A stretch of DNA of 50,531 bases from JAFIHK01 sp041441455 (GCA_041441455.1 JASDTB010000084.1:1-50531), one strand, 5' to 3'; positions 1 through 9,089 are shown, counted from the stretch's first letter. The notes: generated by a model not told the origin, from the letters alone. Program-made: numbers and translations.

Positions 1-93
1 TAACTCTATGCCATTTACACTTATAGTTTGATGCTGACCGTAACTAATAATTGTTGTCAACAAAATCGATAGGGTCAAAATTAACTTTTTCAT
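1..93 (-). CDS. Exported protein, 5' end only (runs off window)
   Basis: An ATG at 93-91 opens a frame that stays open for 31 codons to the window edge. It begins MKKLILTLSILLTTIISYGQ, a typical Bacteroidota signal peptide with a Lys-Lys start, a hydrophobic core and a likely signal peptidase I site near Ser-Tyr-Gly-Gln. The mature part visible is only about ten residues, so no function can be given. It lies 27 bases downstream of the M23 gene on the same strand and may be cotranscribed with it. Confidence 0.6.
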   Translation of the reverse strand, partial: MKKLILTLSILLTTIISYGQHQTISVNGIEL

Positions 94-120
94 ATTGCTT
101 TAATTTTATTGTTGTTATTA

Positions 121-1125
121 TTACTTTTTCTCAATACAAAGTCTAGAGACTTTACCTTGATTATCAAATTTTGTATATAGGAAAATCTCAGGATTATAAT
201 AATCCCCTTCTTCTTTCGTCTTTTTATTGTGAGCCTTTTTATCATAAGTTGTGAGATGAAGATGGGGACCAGCACAATCTGAAGAACTGGCATTGCCTGT
301 TGTACCTACTGTCCCAATTATATCGCCTGCTTTAACTTTATCATTTCTCTTTACACAAACTTCTGCCAAATGCCAATAACTAAATACAACATCTTTCCCA
401 TCAACTTTTGAAACTATATTAACTCTATTACCCGCAGCATCTTGCAAGCCATATGTTTCTTGGTATTTTTTCCAAGGCGTACTTTGATCATACCTGGAAA
501 TTGTAGAAACTACATCACCATCAAACATGGCATAAAGCGGAGTGCCAACTGGAGCTGATAAATCAACGCCTTTATGAAAACGGCCTCTACCATAACCAAA
601 TCGGCCGCCTTTAACACCATTATTTTTTGTTGGGAGTATTTCCATTTCTAGCAAAGGGTTTGATTCATTGGGGCTAACACAAGGGAGTAACTTATGAAAT
701 ACTGCATCTGCTTTAATATGAGAAGTTATCCTAAATGAATATTCTGGAGTTGAGGAACTTATATCGCCTGTCCACATTACAAACTTATAACCCGGTAATG
801 GTGTAGCCTTAACAGTCACATAAGCTGCTAAATCATATTCTCCAGAACCACTAACGTTTCCTCCTTCACTTGCCCCTAGAATTACATTATACTTGAACGG
901 AGGAGGAGGGGTAGCTCCTCCATCTCCTTCTGAACCACCACCAGGGGTAGCTCCTCCACCTCCTTCTGCACCACCACCAAAAAAATAAAAATCTTTCTGC
1001 TCTTCTTTATCGCTCCAATAGGCAGTCCAAAGAGGAGGAAATATATCTAGAGGGTCTTTTCTGTAGGCAACTAATGTTATTGTATTTAGCTCTCCTCGAT
1101 CCCATACATAATCGTCTCCACTTTT
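121..1125 (-). CDS. M23 family metallopeptidase, C-terminal part of a frameshifted gene
   Basis: The C-terminal 130 residues are an M23 (LytM/peptidase_M23) zinc endopeptidase domain: HKGVDLSAP carries the first His and Asp ligands and GPHLHLTTYD the HxH ligand, with the family's TVGTTGNAS glycine-rich turn between. Such domains cut peptide cross-links in peptidoglycan. Before it is a domain like an InlB/Listeria-Bacteroides repeat (VTVKATPLPGYKFVMWTGD). Before that, a Gly/Pro linker and a stretch with clear protein character (DDYVWDRGEL) remain open to a stop at 1155-1153. The only start codon in this frame is a GTG at 819, inside a beta-strand of the repeat domain, so it is not a credible start. 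The frame is most simply entered from the upstream lipoprotein ORF by a one-base slip at the T run 1122-1125. Confidence 0.75.
   Translation of the reverse strand, partial: KSGDDYVWDRGELNTITLVAYRKDPLDIFPPLWTAYWSDKEEQKDFYFFGGGAEGGGGATPGGGSEGDGGATPPPPFKYNVILGASEGGNVSGSGEYDLAAYVTVKATPLPGYKFVMWTGDISSSTPEYSFRITSHIKADAVFHKLLPCVSPNESNPLLEMEILPTKNNGVKGGRFGYGRGRFHKGVDLSAPVGTPLYAMFDGDVVSTISRYDQSTPWKKYQETYGLQDAAGNRVNIVSKVDGKDVVFSYWHLAEVCVKRNDKVKAGDIIGTVGTTGNASSSDCAGPHLHLTTYDKKAHNKKTKEEGDYYNPEIFLYTKFDNQGKVSRLCIEKK
908..979. repeat. Two tandem 36-base repeats coding a Gly-rich linker
   Basis: Bases 908-943 and 944-979 are two copies of a 36-base unit that differ at only two positions (923/959 and 933/969). 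On the minus strand each encodes 12 residues of the type GGG-x-E-G-x-GGATP. They form a flexible linker between the lipoprotein part and the InlB-like repeat of the M23 protein. The copy number is likely to vary between strains. Confidence 0.85.
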
Positions 1126-1778
1126 GTAGCGGTCGATGATCCTATGTGTAAATTAAATTCAGCAAAAGCTCCCTTTGGATTGCTAGAACTCTTGGGTTCT
1201 AAATTATATATTTTTCCTGATACATATAGTATCGCTGATGCATTATTGCCTTCAACATCTGATGTTATTAATACTCCGTTAAAGCGAGATAAATCAAAAA
1301 AATTAAATCCGTCTTTTTCATGTTGAAACGAAGATATGCCAATGACTGTTAAGACAAAAAAATCAATCTGATCGATCCCTGACTTGCTTTTGCCTATCAA
1401 ATATGCCCTCGTTTTACGTTCAAAACCAGGCAAGGGTAGATCTGTTGGTAATGAAAAATTTGAAATCTGCTTGGTGTTCGAGACCTCTATGATTGTGAAA
1501 TCAAATCCATTATGTGATATCTTAATTGGTTTGTCCCATAATAATTCAAAAGAATTAAAAAATGGCTGAGTAACGGATTTGGTATTATGCTGCCTGCTGT
1601 AAGCAGATAAATTAGGGCTATAAATACCAGTATAACCTGCATCGATTAATGCTGTCCTGATTTTAAGAGTACTCTTATCTATAATTTCGTCATCTTCTGA
1701 TAAATTAATTTTTTCACAAGAAGTGAGAATTATAGAAAATACTCCTATTAAAATAAATAATAAACTGCTTTTTTTCAT
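1086..1778 (-). CDS. Lipoprotein, N-terminal part of the frameshifted M23 gene
   Basis: This frame encodes 230 residues starting MKKSSLLFILIGVFSIILTSCEK, a lipoprotein signal peptide with a Cys lipobox (LTSC) and acidic residues soon after the Cys, as expected of surface or outer-membrane lipoproteins in Bacteroidota. The remainder is beta-rich and I do not recognise a named domain. Its last 20 residues overlap the upstream end of the M23 frame. If one base is restored in the four-base T run at 1122-1125, this ORF and the M23 ORF become one frame of 553 codons. I therefore read it as the N-terminal half of a lipid-anchored peptidoglycan peptidase. Confidence 0.65.
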   Translation of the reverse strand: MKKSSLLFILIGVFSIILTSCEKINLSEDDEIIDKSTLKIRTALIDAGYTGIYSPNLSAYSRQHNTKSVTQPFFNSFELLWDKPIKISHNGFDFTIIEVSNTKQISNFSLPTDLPLPGFERKTRAYLIGKSKSGIDQIDFFVLTVIGISSFQHEKDGFNFFDLSRFNGVLITSDVEGNNASAILYVSGKIYNLEPKSSSNPKGAFAEFNLHIGSSTATKVETIMYGIEES

Positions 1779-1943
1779 AGTTAAGTAATTTTTTGATAAT
1801 AGAGAAAACTTAATATCTAATACAGTTAAAACACAATATGGGACTTAGGTTAACAATTTTTATAGGACATAAAAACCTCCCATCTTGCTGATATCAAATA
1901 TAATAAAAAATTATTATCAAAAAAATTACTTAAAACAAAAATA

Positions 1944-2801
1944 CTATCGACCAGAAACTATTTCGCCCTTTGAGTGGTCGTATTCAGATCCTGCTGTGCT
2001 GTGTGGTATTGAATAGACGAGGAGCATTACAATTGCAGCAATTGCATAAAGGTATCTTCTGCTACATTTTCTATTGAAGTAAATTGCTGCTGCCCAGAAT
2101 AGGAATGCAAACAGGGTTTTATTGTCTGTTAAATCTTCTCCTAATGGCCATCCTGTCCAAAATGCACCAAAAGCAAACTTCTGAACAATTGGACCTAGAA
2201 TCAAACCTCCAACTCCCAATAAGATTATTGTAATGATTGCATTTTTCTTCACCTTATCGCTCTTTGTAAACGACAAAATTCCAGTATAATTTGCAAACAT
2301 CATTGCAAGGAACATTAATAGAATATGTGGTATCAATACTCCAGCTGGAACACTGTTCTTGAATCGGATTAGTGTCTTTTCATCGTCGACCATTACCTTA
2401 GTTCCATTATCCTCTATCTCAATAAAATATTTAATTTTTCCAGCAGGTGGTTGAGCAGGTAGAGTGAAAACGAAGTGATCTCCCTCTTTTACTCCCTGTA
2501 ATGTCGACAATGAGTCGTTGCTTGGATATCTAGCGTACGAGAGTTGGGCTGTAGCACTTTCGGGTATATCTGGGATAATAACTCTTAGCTCTTCTGTCTT
2601 CCCCAATGAATTATAATCTCCTTTTGCCTCTTCTAAAGTCACTTGAGTCTCAAGGCTTCGTGTCAACTTTGTGGAATACTCTTGACCTGCCAACTCAAAT
2701 TTCACCCTTTTTGGATTAGTTGGGCCGGTCATTCTTTGATAAACTACTGCAGATAATGTTATCAGAATAGCAAGTAGCCAGATGAAAAATTTCTTTACCA
2801 T
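1944..2801 (-). CDS. Conserved membrane protein, unknown function
   Basis: This 285-residue protein has one N-terminal membrane helix (about residues 5-22). A soluble beta-rich domain of about 120 residues follows, including IKYFIEIEDNG, which suggests an immunoglobulin-like fold in the periplasm. About four further helices lie between residues 150 and 265. I do not recognise a named family. Its ATG shares one base (2801) with the stop codon of the M28 aminopeptidase gene, so the two are almost certainly translationally coupled and may act together at the envelope. Confidence 0.7.
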   Translation of the reverse strand: MVKKFFIWLLAILITLSAVVYQRMTGPTNPKRVKFELAGQEYSTKLTRSLETQVTLEEAKGDYNSLGKTEELRVIIPDIPESATAQLSYARYPSNDSLSTLQGVKEGDHFVFTLPAQPPAGKIKYFIEIEDNGTKVMVDDEKTLIRFKNSVPAGVLIPHILLMFLAMMFANYTGILSFTKSDKVKKNAIITIILLGVGGLILGPIVQKFAFGAFWTGWPLGEDLTDNKTLFAFLFWAAAIYFNRKCSRRYLYAIAAIVMLLVYSIPHSTAGSEYDHSKGEIVSGR

Positions 2802-4408
2802 TATAATTGAATTTTAAATATACTCTCTTTTCCCTCTCTTTTAACGACAACTTCAACAAGTTCTCCCTGCTTTAGTTCACCTAGTCTTGACATATAGTCG
2901 TAGATATTTCCAACAACCTTGCCATTTATACTCTTTATAATATCACCAGCCAGTAGTCCCGCTTTTTGAGCCGGTTTACCGTCTGATACTGCGCTAATCC
3001 TAAATCCATCTCCAACTTCGTATGTGAAATCTGGAATCAATCCGAGTGTTACTTTAAATGTAGATCTTTGGGGCTCTTTTCTGTCAGACTCTGATTTTGT
3101 AAATTGAGGAGCAAAACGTCCGCTTGCAATTTCAAACGCGATAGAATAGATATAGTCTACAGCCTTTGTCATACCAGTATAATTAATTAGGCTCTCTTTG
3201 TCGTCTGGTGTATGGTATTGCTGGTGAACTCCAGTTGTGAAGTATAAAACCGGAACTCCTTTATTATAAAAAGATGCGTGGTCAGACGGTCCCATACCAT
3301 CTTTTGTCTTTGTCAAACCCAACATCATCTGCCTATTTATTACATCAGTTAAAGAATCGGCACCTTTGAAAGTACCAACCCCTCCTACTTGAAATTTATT
3401 TCCAACCATTCTGCCAACCATATCAAGGTTAAACATAATTGTAGGTCGCTTATCCAACTTAGCAAGTGTATCGGCAAGAACAGAGGATCCCAATAACCCT
3501 CTCTCCTCTGCTCCGAATGCAGCAATAACTACATCGTATTTTAACTCCTTTTTACTCTTAGCTAATAGTCTTCCTATTTCTATTATTGCTGAGACGCCAC
3601 TCGCATTATCGTCTGCACCATAATGTATCTCATTTCTGTCTGGACGCATACTTCCAGTCTCCTTCCCTCCCATTCCTAAATGGTCGTAATGAGCTCCAAT
3701 TAATATTGTACCTATTGAATTTTGAGCTTTTAGGATCGCAATGACATTATAAGTGGTCTCCTTAATTGGCTTTACTTTATAGTCTGCTTCAAATGAATCA
3801 CCATCATTCATTTTAGTGGCAACTGAGGCTCTCACTTGCACCACAGGTATTCTCATCTGGTAAGATGTTCCAGTCTTTGAATCATCTAACGACTCAACCC
3901 CCTCTAAATAATAGATAACTCCAACAGCTCCTTTATCGGCTAATTCGGTAACTATAAACCTAATACTATCCTTTGCCGATTTGATCTTTACAAATTTTCC
4001 TTTATAGTCAACTGTCTTTTGACCATTTCCATCTACAATCTCAGATTTAACACTACAATCGGGAGAGAATGGAGGGATACTAAAATCAATATTTTCTGAT
4101 AAACGAACTCCCTTTAAACTGATCATTGCACCTGGTTGCACGCTTCTGTTCTTGGTAAATGAAAAAGGGGCGAGCATTCCACTTTTAAAATATGCCACAT
4201 ATCCATGCTCCGATAATTTATCTGCAATAAAATCTGCTGCTTTTTTATCTTCAATAGAGCCTGGAAAACGCCCTTTCATCGACTCCGAAGCAAGTGTCAT
4301 AAGACTCTTTTTCATAAAAACAGAGTCGGAAATAGTGGTTTGTGAAAATAAATTTACATTATTTAAAACAATGATTATTAGCGATATAATAATATATTTT
4401 CTTCTCAT
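2801..4408 (-). CDS. M28 family zinc aminopeptidase with C-terminal PDZ domain
   Basis: This is a 535-residue exported peptidase with a signal peptide over residues 1-22. The M28 dinuclear zinc site is complete: H240 in GAHYDHLG, D266 in GADDNASG, catalytic E301 and ligand E302 in AEERGLLGS, D329 in NLDMVGRM and H399 in QQYHTPDD. A protease-associated-like insert lies at about residues 120-195 (ADKGAVGVIYYLEG). The last 85 residues form a PDZ domain (GLLAGDIIKSINGKVV). It probably trims N-terminal residues from peptides in the periplasm or at the surface. A CAAAAGTA at 4438-4445 gives a TACTTTTG -7 box on this strand, just upstream of the start. Confidence 0.92.
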   Translation of the reverse strand: MRRKYIIISLIIIVLNNVNLFSQTTISDSVFMKKSLMTLASESMKGRFPGSIEDKKAADFIADKLSEHGYVAYFKSGMLAPFSFTKNRSVQPGAMISLKGVRLSENIDFSIPPFSPDCSVKSEIVDGNGQKTVDYKGKFVKIKSAKDSIRFIVTELADKGAVGVIYYLEGVESLDDSKTGTSYQMRIPVVQVRASVATKMNDGDSFEADYKVKPIKETTYNVIAILKAQNSIGTILIGAHYDHLGMGGKETGSMRPDRNEIHYGADDNASGVSAIIEIGRLLAKSKKELKYDVVIAAFGAEERGLLGSSVLADTLAKLDKRPTIMFNLDMVGRMVGNKFQVGGVGTFKGADSLTDVINRQMMLGLTKTKDGMGPSDHASFYNKGVPVLYFTTGVHQQYHTPDDKESLINYTGMTKAVDYIYSIAFEIASGRFAPQFTKSESDRKEPQRSTFKVTLGLIPDFTYEVGDGFRISAVSDGKPAQKAGLLAGDIIKSINGKVVGNIYDYMSRLGELKQGELVEVVVKREGKESIFKIQL

Positions 4409-4452
4409 TTAATAGTTTATTTTAAAATTTTTCATAACAAAAGTAAAATTTA

Positions 4453-4483
4453 TTTGGTAGATAAAAAAAGATATATACCTTTG
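4453..4483 (+). promoter_or_regulatory. Bacteroidota-type promoter for the ABC/GntR operon
   Basis: TTTG at 4453-4456 and TACCTTTG at 4476-4483 are separated by 19 bases. This matches the Bacteroidota housekeeping promoter (TTTG, 19-21 bases, TAnnTTTG). The ATG of the ABC ATPase lies 48 bases downstream of the -7 box. Confidence 0.8.
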
Positions 4484-4531
4484 CAGTGTACTACTTCACT
4501 AATACAGTAGCAAATTAAAAAAACAATAAAT

Positions 4532-5359
4532 ATGGTAAGTATCGAAAATCTATCGTTCAATTATTCGAGACACATCGTTTTCAAAGAGGTTACGATGAAA
4601 CTTGAAAAGGGCAAGATTTATGGTTTGCTCGGACAAAACGGAGTTGGTAAAACTACTCTTTTGAAGATTATCTCTGGTTTATTGAAACCACAAAATGGTA
4701 AAGTCGATGTCCTTGGTCACAATCCTTATGAAAGGGATCCTGAATTCTTGTCAGACATCTATTTTCTCCCTGAAGAGGTCAGAACTCCAGATATTAAAGT
4801 TAGAGACTATGCCTTATCGAGAGGACAGTTCTATCCTAAATTCGATATTGCTCAGTTTGAAAGGTTATTAGCAGACTTTGATGTATGCGGTGATATTAAG
4901 TTCAACTCTTTATCTTACGGTCAGCAAAAAAAGGCAATGATTGCTTTTGCTCTTTCGGTTAATACTAGCTTGATCTTGATGGATGAACCAAGTAATGGAT
5001 TAGACATCCCATCGAAAACACAACTAAGAAAAGTGATTGCACAATCATCGAACGATAATGTATGTATCGTAATCTCTACTCACCAAGTGAGAGACCTGGA
5101 AAATTTGATTGATCCAATTATTATTTTAGATAGAAATGCTGTCTTAATGAATGCCTCTATCGATGAGATTTCTGAAAAATTATTCTTTGGTTTTTCTGAC
5201 AAAGAGAATAAAGATGCTCTATACAGCGAGATGACTCTAGGAGGATACTTAAATGTAGAGGAAAATACAATGAATAAAGAGAGTAAAGTAAACATTGAGG
5301 CTCTTTTCAATGCAACTCTTTATAATAAAGAAAAAGTTAAAAAATTATTTACAAAGTAG
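4532..5359 (+). CDS. ABC transporter ATP-binding protein
   Basis: This 275-residue ATPase has all the ABC motifs: Walker A GQNGVGKTT at residues 34-42, signature LSYGQQ at 127-132, Walker B LILMDEP at 147-153 and the H-loop His at 184 (ISTHQ). It resembles the ATPases of YtrB/CcmA-type exporters, whose genes are controlled by short GntR regulators. The permease gene starts two bases after its stop and the GntR gene follows, so it energises that exporter. The substrate is not visible from sequence. The C-terminal 60 residues are poorly conserved and lack a recognisable domain. Confidence 0.92.
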   Translation: MVSIENLSFNYSRHIVFKEVTMKLEKGKIYGLLGQNGVGKTTLLKIISGLLKPQNGKVDVLGHNPYERDPEFLSDIYFLPEEVRTPDIKVRDYALSRGQFYPKFDIAQFERLLADFDVCGDIKFNSLSYGQQKKAMIAFALSVNTSLILMDEPSNGLDIPSKTQLRKVIAQSSNDNVCIVISTHQVRDLENLIDPIIILDRNAVLMNASIDEISEKLFFGFSDKENKDALYSEMTLGGYLNVEENTMNKESKVNIEALFNATLYNKEKVKKLFTK

Positions 5360-5361
5360 TT

Positions 5362-6153
5362 ATGAAAGCATCTTTTAAAATAAATAGATTCAATAAGCTA
5401 GTTGCTAAAGAGTTTAAAGAGAGTTTGCCAATCGTGCTTAAAATGGCAATGATTCTTTCAATCGTATTAATTGGAACTTGGCTCGTATCGATGTTAACAT
5501 CAGGATCGGTTTCTGCCGATGCAAGATATGGAATTATTAAAACTGGAATGTATATATCAATGTTCTTGTTTCCATTCGTTATTTATAAATATGTAAATGG
5601 GAAAAAAGCAGGAGTGGATTATGCAATGCTTCCTGTTTCGGGTGAAGAGAAGTTTCTGTCAATGATCATTGTATCATCTTTAATCTCCCCTATTGTTATT
5701 CTAATAACTAGCATTTTTACCGATGTTGTTTTAGCATCTGTCTCTTCTCAAATCTTTACAGGTCAAATTACTGGCACAAATAATTTCTTTGCAAATTTGC
5801 CTTCAGACCTTTTAGATATGTTGCTTCTTCAAACTTATGCAATTTTTGGCAATCTATTCTTCCTTCATAATAAAGCGATTAAGACGCTATTATGGATGCT
5901 GGTAATTAATATTGCCATAGGTATGTTGGTATTGATCTCCATTAAATATATGTTTGATGTTCCCGCTTTTGAAAATAACAGTTTCTCTTTAGGAGTTGGA
6001 CAATCAGTTACAATCAATGGGAATAAGTATATTCAAGGAATGTCACCTGCATTTGATAATCTAATGACATTTATAAAAATACTGATGTTTATAATCATGC
6101 CACTAGCCTTAGTTGTTGGTTCATATTTTAGATTAAAGACTCAAAAATACTAA
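5362..6153 (+). CDS. ABC transporter permease, six predicted membrane helices
   Basis: This 263-residue protein is very hydrophobic, with about six helices (near residues 25-45, 60-80, 95-120, 140-160, 170-195 and 235-255). It has no binding-protein-dependent permease loop, which fits an ABC-2 type exporter subunit. It starts two bases after the ATPase stop and ends four bases before the GntR gene. It is the membrane half of the transporter, probably working as a dimer. The substrate is unknown. Confidence 0.85.
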   Translation: MKASFKINRFNKLVAKEFKESLPIVLKMAMILSIVLIGTWLVSMLTSGSVSADARYGIIKTGMYISMFLFPFVIYKYVNGKKAGVDYAMLPVSGEEKFLSMIIVSSLISPIVILITSIFTDVVLASVSSQIFTGQITGTNNFFANLPSDLLDMLLLQTYAIFGNLFFLHNKAIKTLLWMLVINIAIGMLVLISIKYMFDVPAFENNSFSLGVGQSVTINGNKYIQGMSPAFDNLMTFIKILMFIIMPLALVVGSYFRLKTQKY

Positions 6154-6157
6154 GATC

Positions 6158-6508
6158 ATGGAATTTAACGATCATAAGCCAATTTATCTTCAGATAGCAG
6201 ACACGGTCTGCGACAAGATAGTAAGCGGAGAGTGGAATGCAGAGGATCGAGTTCCGTCGGTAAGAGAGTTAGGAATGACTCTGGGAGTAAATCCAAATAC
6301 GATTATGCGTTCTTATGAATATCTACAGACAATTAATGTAATTTATAACAAAAGAGGAGTAGGATATTTCGTAGATCCGTCAGCAAAAGATGCCATCATT
6401 AATCAAGAGAGAAGAATTTTTCTGGAAGAGGAGTTACCAAAAATTTTAAATAAAATGAAACTACTGAATATCAGTCCAGAAGATATTTTTTCAATCAAAA
6501 TTAATTAA
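6158..6508 (+). CDS. GntR family regulator, YtrA type
   Basis: At 116 residues this is only the winged-helix domain (residues 7-75; VPSVRELGMTLGVNPNTIMR is the recognition region) plus a short dimerisation tail, the hallmark of the YtrA subfamily. Such regulators usually repress their own operon with the linked ABC exporter and respond to cell-envelope stress or antibiotics. It is the third gene after the exporter genes and lies 81 bases ahead of a TonB-receptor-like gene that could also be a target. Confidence 0.9.
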   Translation: MEFNDHKPIYLQIADTVCDKIVSGEWNAEDRVPSVRELGMTLGVNPNTIMRSYEYLQTINVIYNKRGVGYFVDPSAKDAIINQERRIFLEEELPKILNKMKLLNISPEDIFSIKIN

Positions 6509-6518
6509 ATCGCACAAT

Positions 6519-6536
6519 AAAAAGTGCAACTTTTAA
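6519..6536. promoter_or_regulatory. Possible operator AAAAGT-GCA-ACTTTT before the receptor gene
   Basis: The palindrome AAAAGTGCAACTTTT (6521-6535) lies 55 bases before the ATG of the first receptor gene. The core GTGCAAC recurs at 9125-9131 before the second receptor copy, also flanked by A and T runs. The sequence is short, so its role as a GntR operator is an inference. Confidence 0.35.
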
Positions 6537-6589
6537 AAAACAGAATCGTCTATATAATAGCAAAACTTATTTAAAGATCTCATAAAATT

Positions 6590-9004
6590 ATGACTAACAA
6601 GATTTTAGCTACACTGCTACTTATAGCAGTAAGCGTGAGCTCTGCCTTCGCGGCCAGAAACAATAACAATATCACCGGTAAGGTGACAGAAAAGGGTAAC
6701 GGAAATCCACTGCCTTTTGCAACCGTTACAGTACAGGCTACAGATAATAAGGTAATTGGAGGTGCAACAACTGCATACAATGGAACCTTTACTATCAATA
6801 ATCTTCCATCTTCTAACTTCAAACTTAGAGTTTCATTCATCGGATTTAAAGACACTGTTATTACAGTAGCAATAAAACCTGGAGAAAACACATTCAATGC
6901 TGGTACAATAGAGATGAAAGCAGAGACAACTAACTTAAAAGCGGCAGTTGTCACAGCAAGAGTACCTGTTATTGAACAGAAATTAGATAAAATAGTTATG
7001 AATGTTGCCGAAGCAGTCTCTACACAAGGTACATCGGGACTTGATGTTCTTCGTAAAGCACCTGGTATCAGCATCGACCCATCTGGTAACATTTTACTAA
7101 ATGGTCAACCAGCTCAAATCTGGATTGACAACAGACCATCAAATCTTTCGGGACAAGATCTTGAGGCAATGCTTAGCGGAACAGACGGAGCTTCAATTGA
7201 TAAAATTGAGATCATTTCAAATCCATCTTCAAAATATGATGCCTCAGGAAGTGGTGGAATTATCAACATCAAAACAAAGAAATTATTCCTTAAAGGGATC
7301 AATGGATCTGTAAGGGTTGGATACGACGGAGCAAACTACGATAAGTATTATAATGGAGCAAATGGAACAATCAATATGAACTATAGAGGTGAAAAGACAA
7401 ATACATTTGTTAATTACAGTCCTAGATATAGTGAAGATTTTGGAACATTCTACTCTGAGACTAAATATGGTAATAACTTACTAACTGCAAATACAAAGAC
7501 AGAATCATATAGTAGAGCTCACTCATACAAAATCGGACAAGACTATTATATCAACAAGAAGAACATCTTTGGATTCATTATTAACGGTATGAGTAGAAGT
7601 GTAAATGATGCATCAGATCCAGAGACAGGAAGTACTCTATTTGTATCAGGAGTAGCAAATGAATTCACAAAGACTCGTATGGATAATGGCAGAAACAATA
7701 ATAGCATCTCACCAAATGTGAACTACACCCATATTTTTTCTGAAGGTCACGAATTAACAGCCAATTTTGACTATAGCTACTTCGATTTGAATAACACAAG
7801 CGAACAAGAGAATATTTATACAAATGCTATTGGCCAATTTACAAGACCTGATGTTCTATTCAGAACAAATTCTCAACAGTACATAGACATTATTTCTGCC
7901 AAAGTTGATTACGAAAGAATCTTGTGGAAATCTGTAAAATTCGAGGCAGGAGCAAAATATGCAGTTTCAAATACTAATAATGACCTTTTAAGAGAAGACT
8001 TTTTAAATAGTCAATGGACCAAAAATAACTCTATGAGTAGTAAGTTCAAGTATAAAGAACAAGTTACTGCAGCATATCTATCTTTTGCTCGTCAATTTGG
8101 AAAGAAATGGTCTGGAAAAGCAGGTTTAAGAGGTGAATACACAGATGCTTCTGGAGAGTGGATCAGTGCAAATACAACTTCAAACAGAGGATATTTAGAC
8201 CTATTCCCTACTTTGTTTACAGGTTTCACTCCAAACAAGAACTTAAGATTTGGACTATCATATACATTAAGAATTCAAAGACCGAATTACTTCCAATTGA
8301 ATCCTTTCAGAATGTATATTGACGCAAATAGCTCCCTAGAAGGTAATCCAGCTCTCGACCCTCAATACACTCATCAATTGTCTCTTTCAGCAGGTTACAA
8401 ATCGTTCTTAAATGTATCCCTAGTATACCAATTGAGTGAAGGTGCAATTATCCAAAATCCTTACTTTAATACAACAACCGGAGAGAAATTGCTAAAATGG
8501 GAGAACTTTGGAGAACAGACATTTGCTGGAGTTGCATTAGGAATCACTGAATTCCCAATTAAAAAATGGCTGATTCTAAATATTAATGGATTTATAGCCA
8601 ATTTAAATAACAAAGCTGGTAGCTTCAAAAGTTCAAACATATTTGCAAATGCAAATGTTAACTTAGCCTTCTTACTACCAAAGAATACTAGACTTGAAGC
8701 CTCTGGATTTGCAATGACTGGAATACCTTATGGATATTTTAAAGTTGAACCTAGTGGAAACCTCTCTCTATCTCTCAAAAAAGGTCTGCTAGACAATAAA
8801 GCAACAATTGCAATCAATGCAAATGATATCTTAAGGACACAAAGGACAAAAGCCTCAAATAATAATATTGATGGATATTTCTTCGAAAACTTTAACAAGA
8901 CACAAACAATAAGCATAAGCTTTAATTATAGATTCGGTCAAGGAAAAGCAAGCAAACAGCGTAAAGTTGGAGAGCAAGAGGAATCATCAAGAGTTGGTAA
9001 TTAA
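6590..9004 (+). CDS. TonB-dependent-receptor-like outer-membrane beta-barrel protein
   Basis: This 804-residue protein has a signal peptide (residues 1-22, cut after AFA). A carboxypeptidase-regulatory-like beta-sandwich follows at about residues 27-113 (ITGKVTEKGNGNPLPFATV). A plug domain spans about 140-230 (LDVLRKAPGISID and KIEIISNPSSKYDASGSGGI). The rest is a long barrel of the outer-membrane beta-barrel type 3 family, with conserved SLEGNPALDPQYTHQ. It should take up a ligand, or serve as an outer-membrane channel, using TonB. It follows the ABC/GntR operon on the same strand, and a close but broken paralogue follows it. Confidence 0.9.
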   Translation: MTNKILATLLLIAVSVSSAFAARNNNNITGKVTEKGNGNPLPFATVTVQATDNKVIGGATTAYNGTFTINNLPSSNFKLRVSFIGFKDTVITVAIKPGENTFNAGTIEMKAETTNLKAAVVTARVPVIEQKLDKIVMNVAEAVSTQGTSGLDVLRKAPGISIDPSGNILLNGQPAQIWIDNRPSNLSGQDLEAMLSGTDGASIDKIEIISNPSSKYDASGSGGIINIKTKKLFLKGINGSVRVGYDGANYDKYYNGANGTINMNYRGEKTNTFVNYSPRYSEDFGTFYSETKYGNNLLTANTKTESYSRAHSYKIGQDYYINKKNIFGFIINGMSRSVNDASDPETGSTLFVSGVANEFTKTRMDNGRNNNSISPNVNYTHIFSEGHELTANFDYSYFDLNNTSEQENIYTNAIGQFTRPDVLFRTNSQQYIDIISAKVDYERILWKSVKFEAGAKYAVSNTNNDLLREDFLNSQWTKNNSMSSKFKYKEQVTAAYLSFARQFGKKWSGKAGLRGEYTDASGEWISANTTSNRGYLDLFPTLFTGFTPNKNLRFGLSYTLRIQRPNYFQLNPFRMYIDANSSLEGNPALDPQYTHQLSLSAGYKSFLNVSLVYQLSEGAIIQNPYFNTTTGEKLLKWENFGEQTFAGVALGITEFPIKKWLILNINGFIANLNNKAGSFKSSNIFANANVNLAFLLPKNTRLEASGFAMTGIPYGYFKVEPSGNLSLSLKKGLLDNKATIAINANDILRTQRTKASNNNIDGYFFENFNKTQTISISFNYRFGQGKASKQRKVGEQEESSRVGN

Positions 9005-9054
9005 TAAAATTCAGAAAATAATAAATATTAGTTGGTTAGTTTAGTTCTGAAACC

Positions 9055-9089
9055 AAACCGTCTGAGATGCAAAATCAGACGGTTTTTTT
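9055..9089 (+). terminator. Rho-independent terminator after the first receptor gene
   Basis: AAACCGTCTGA (9055-9065) pairs perfectly with TCAGACGGTTT (9075-9085) around a nine-base loop and runs into T residues. It ends the ABC/GntR/receptor transcript. Confidence 0.85.

Noticed and set aside
6580..7092. 170-residue ORF antisense to the receptor gene
   Set aside because: It is a shadow of a well-supported gene; the composition is low-complexity hydrophobic and no motif is seen.
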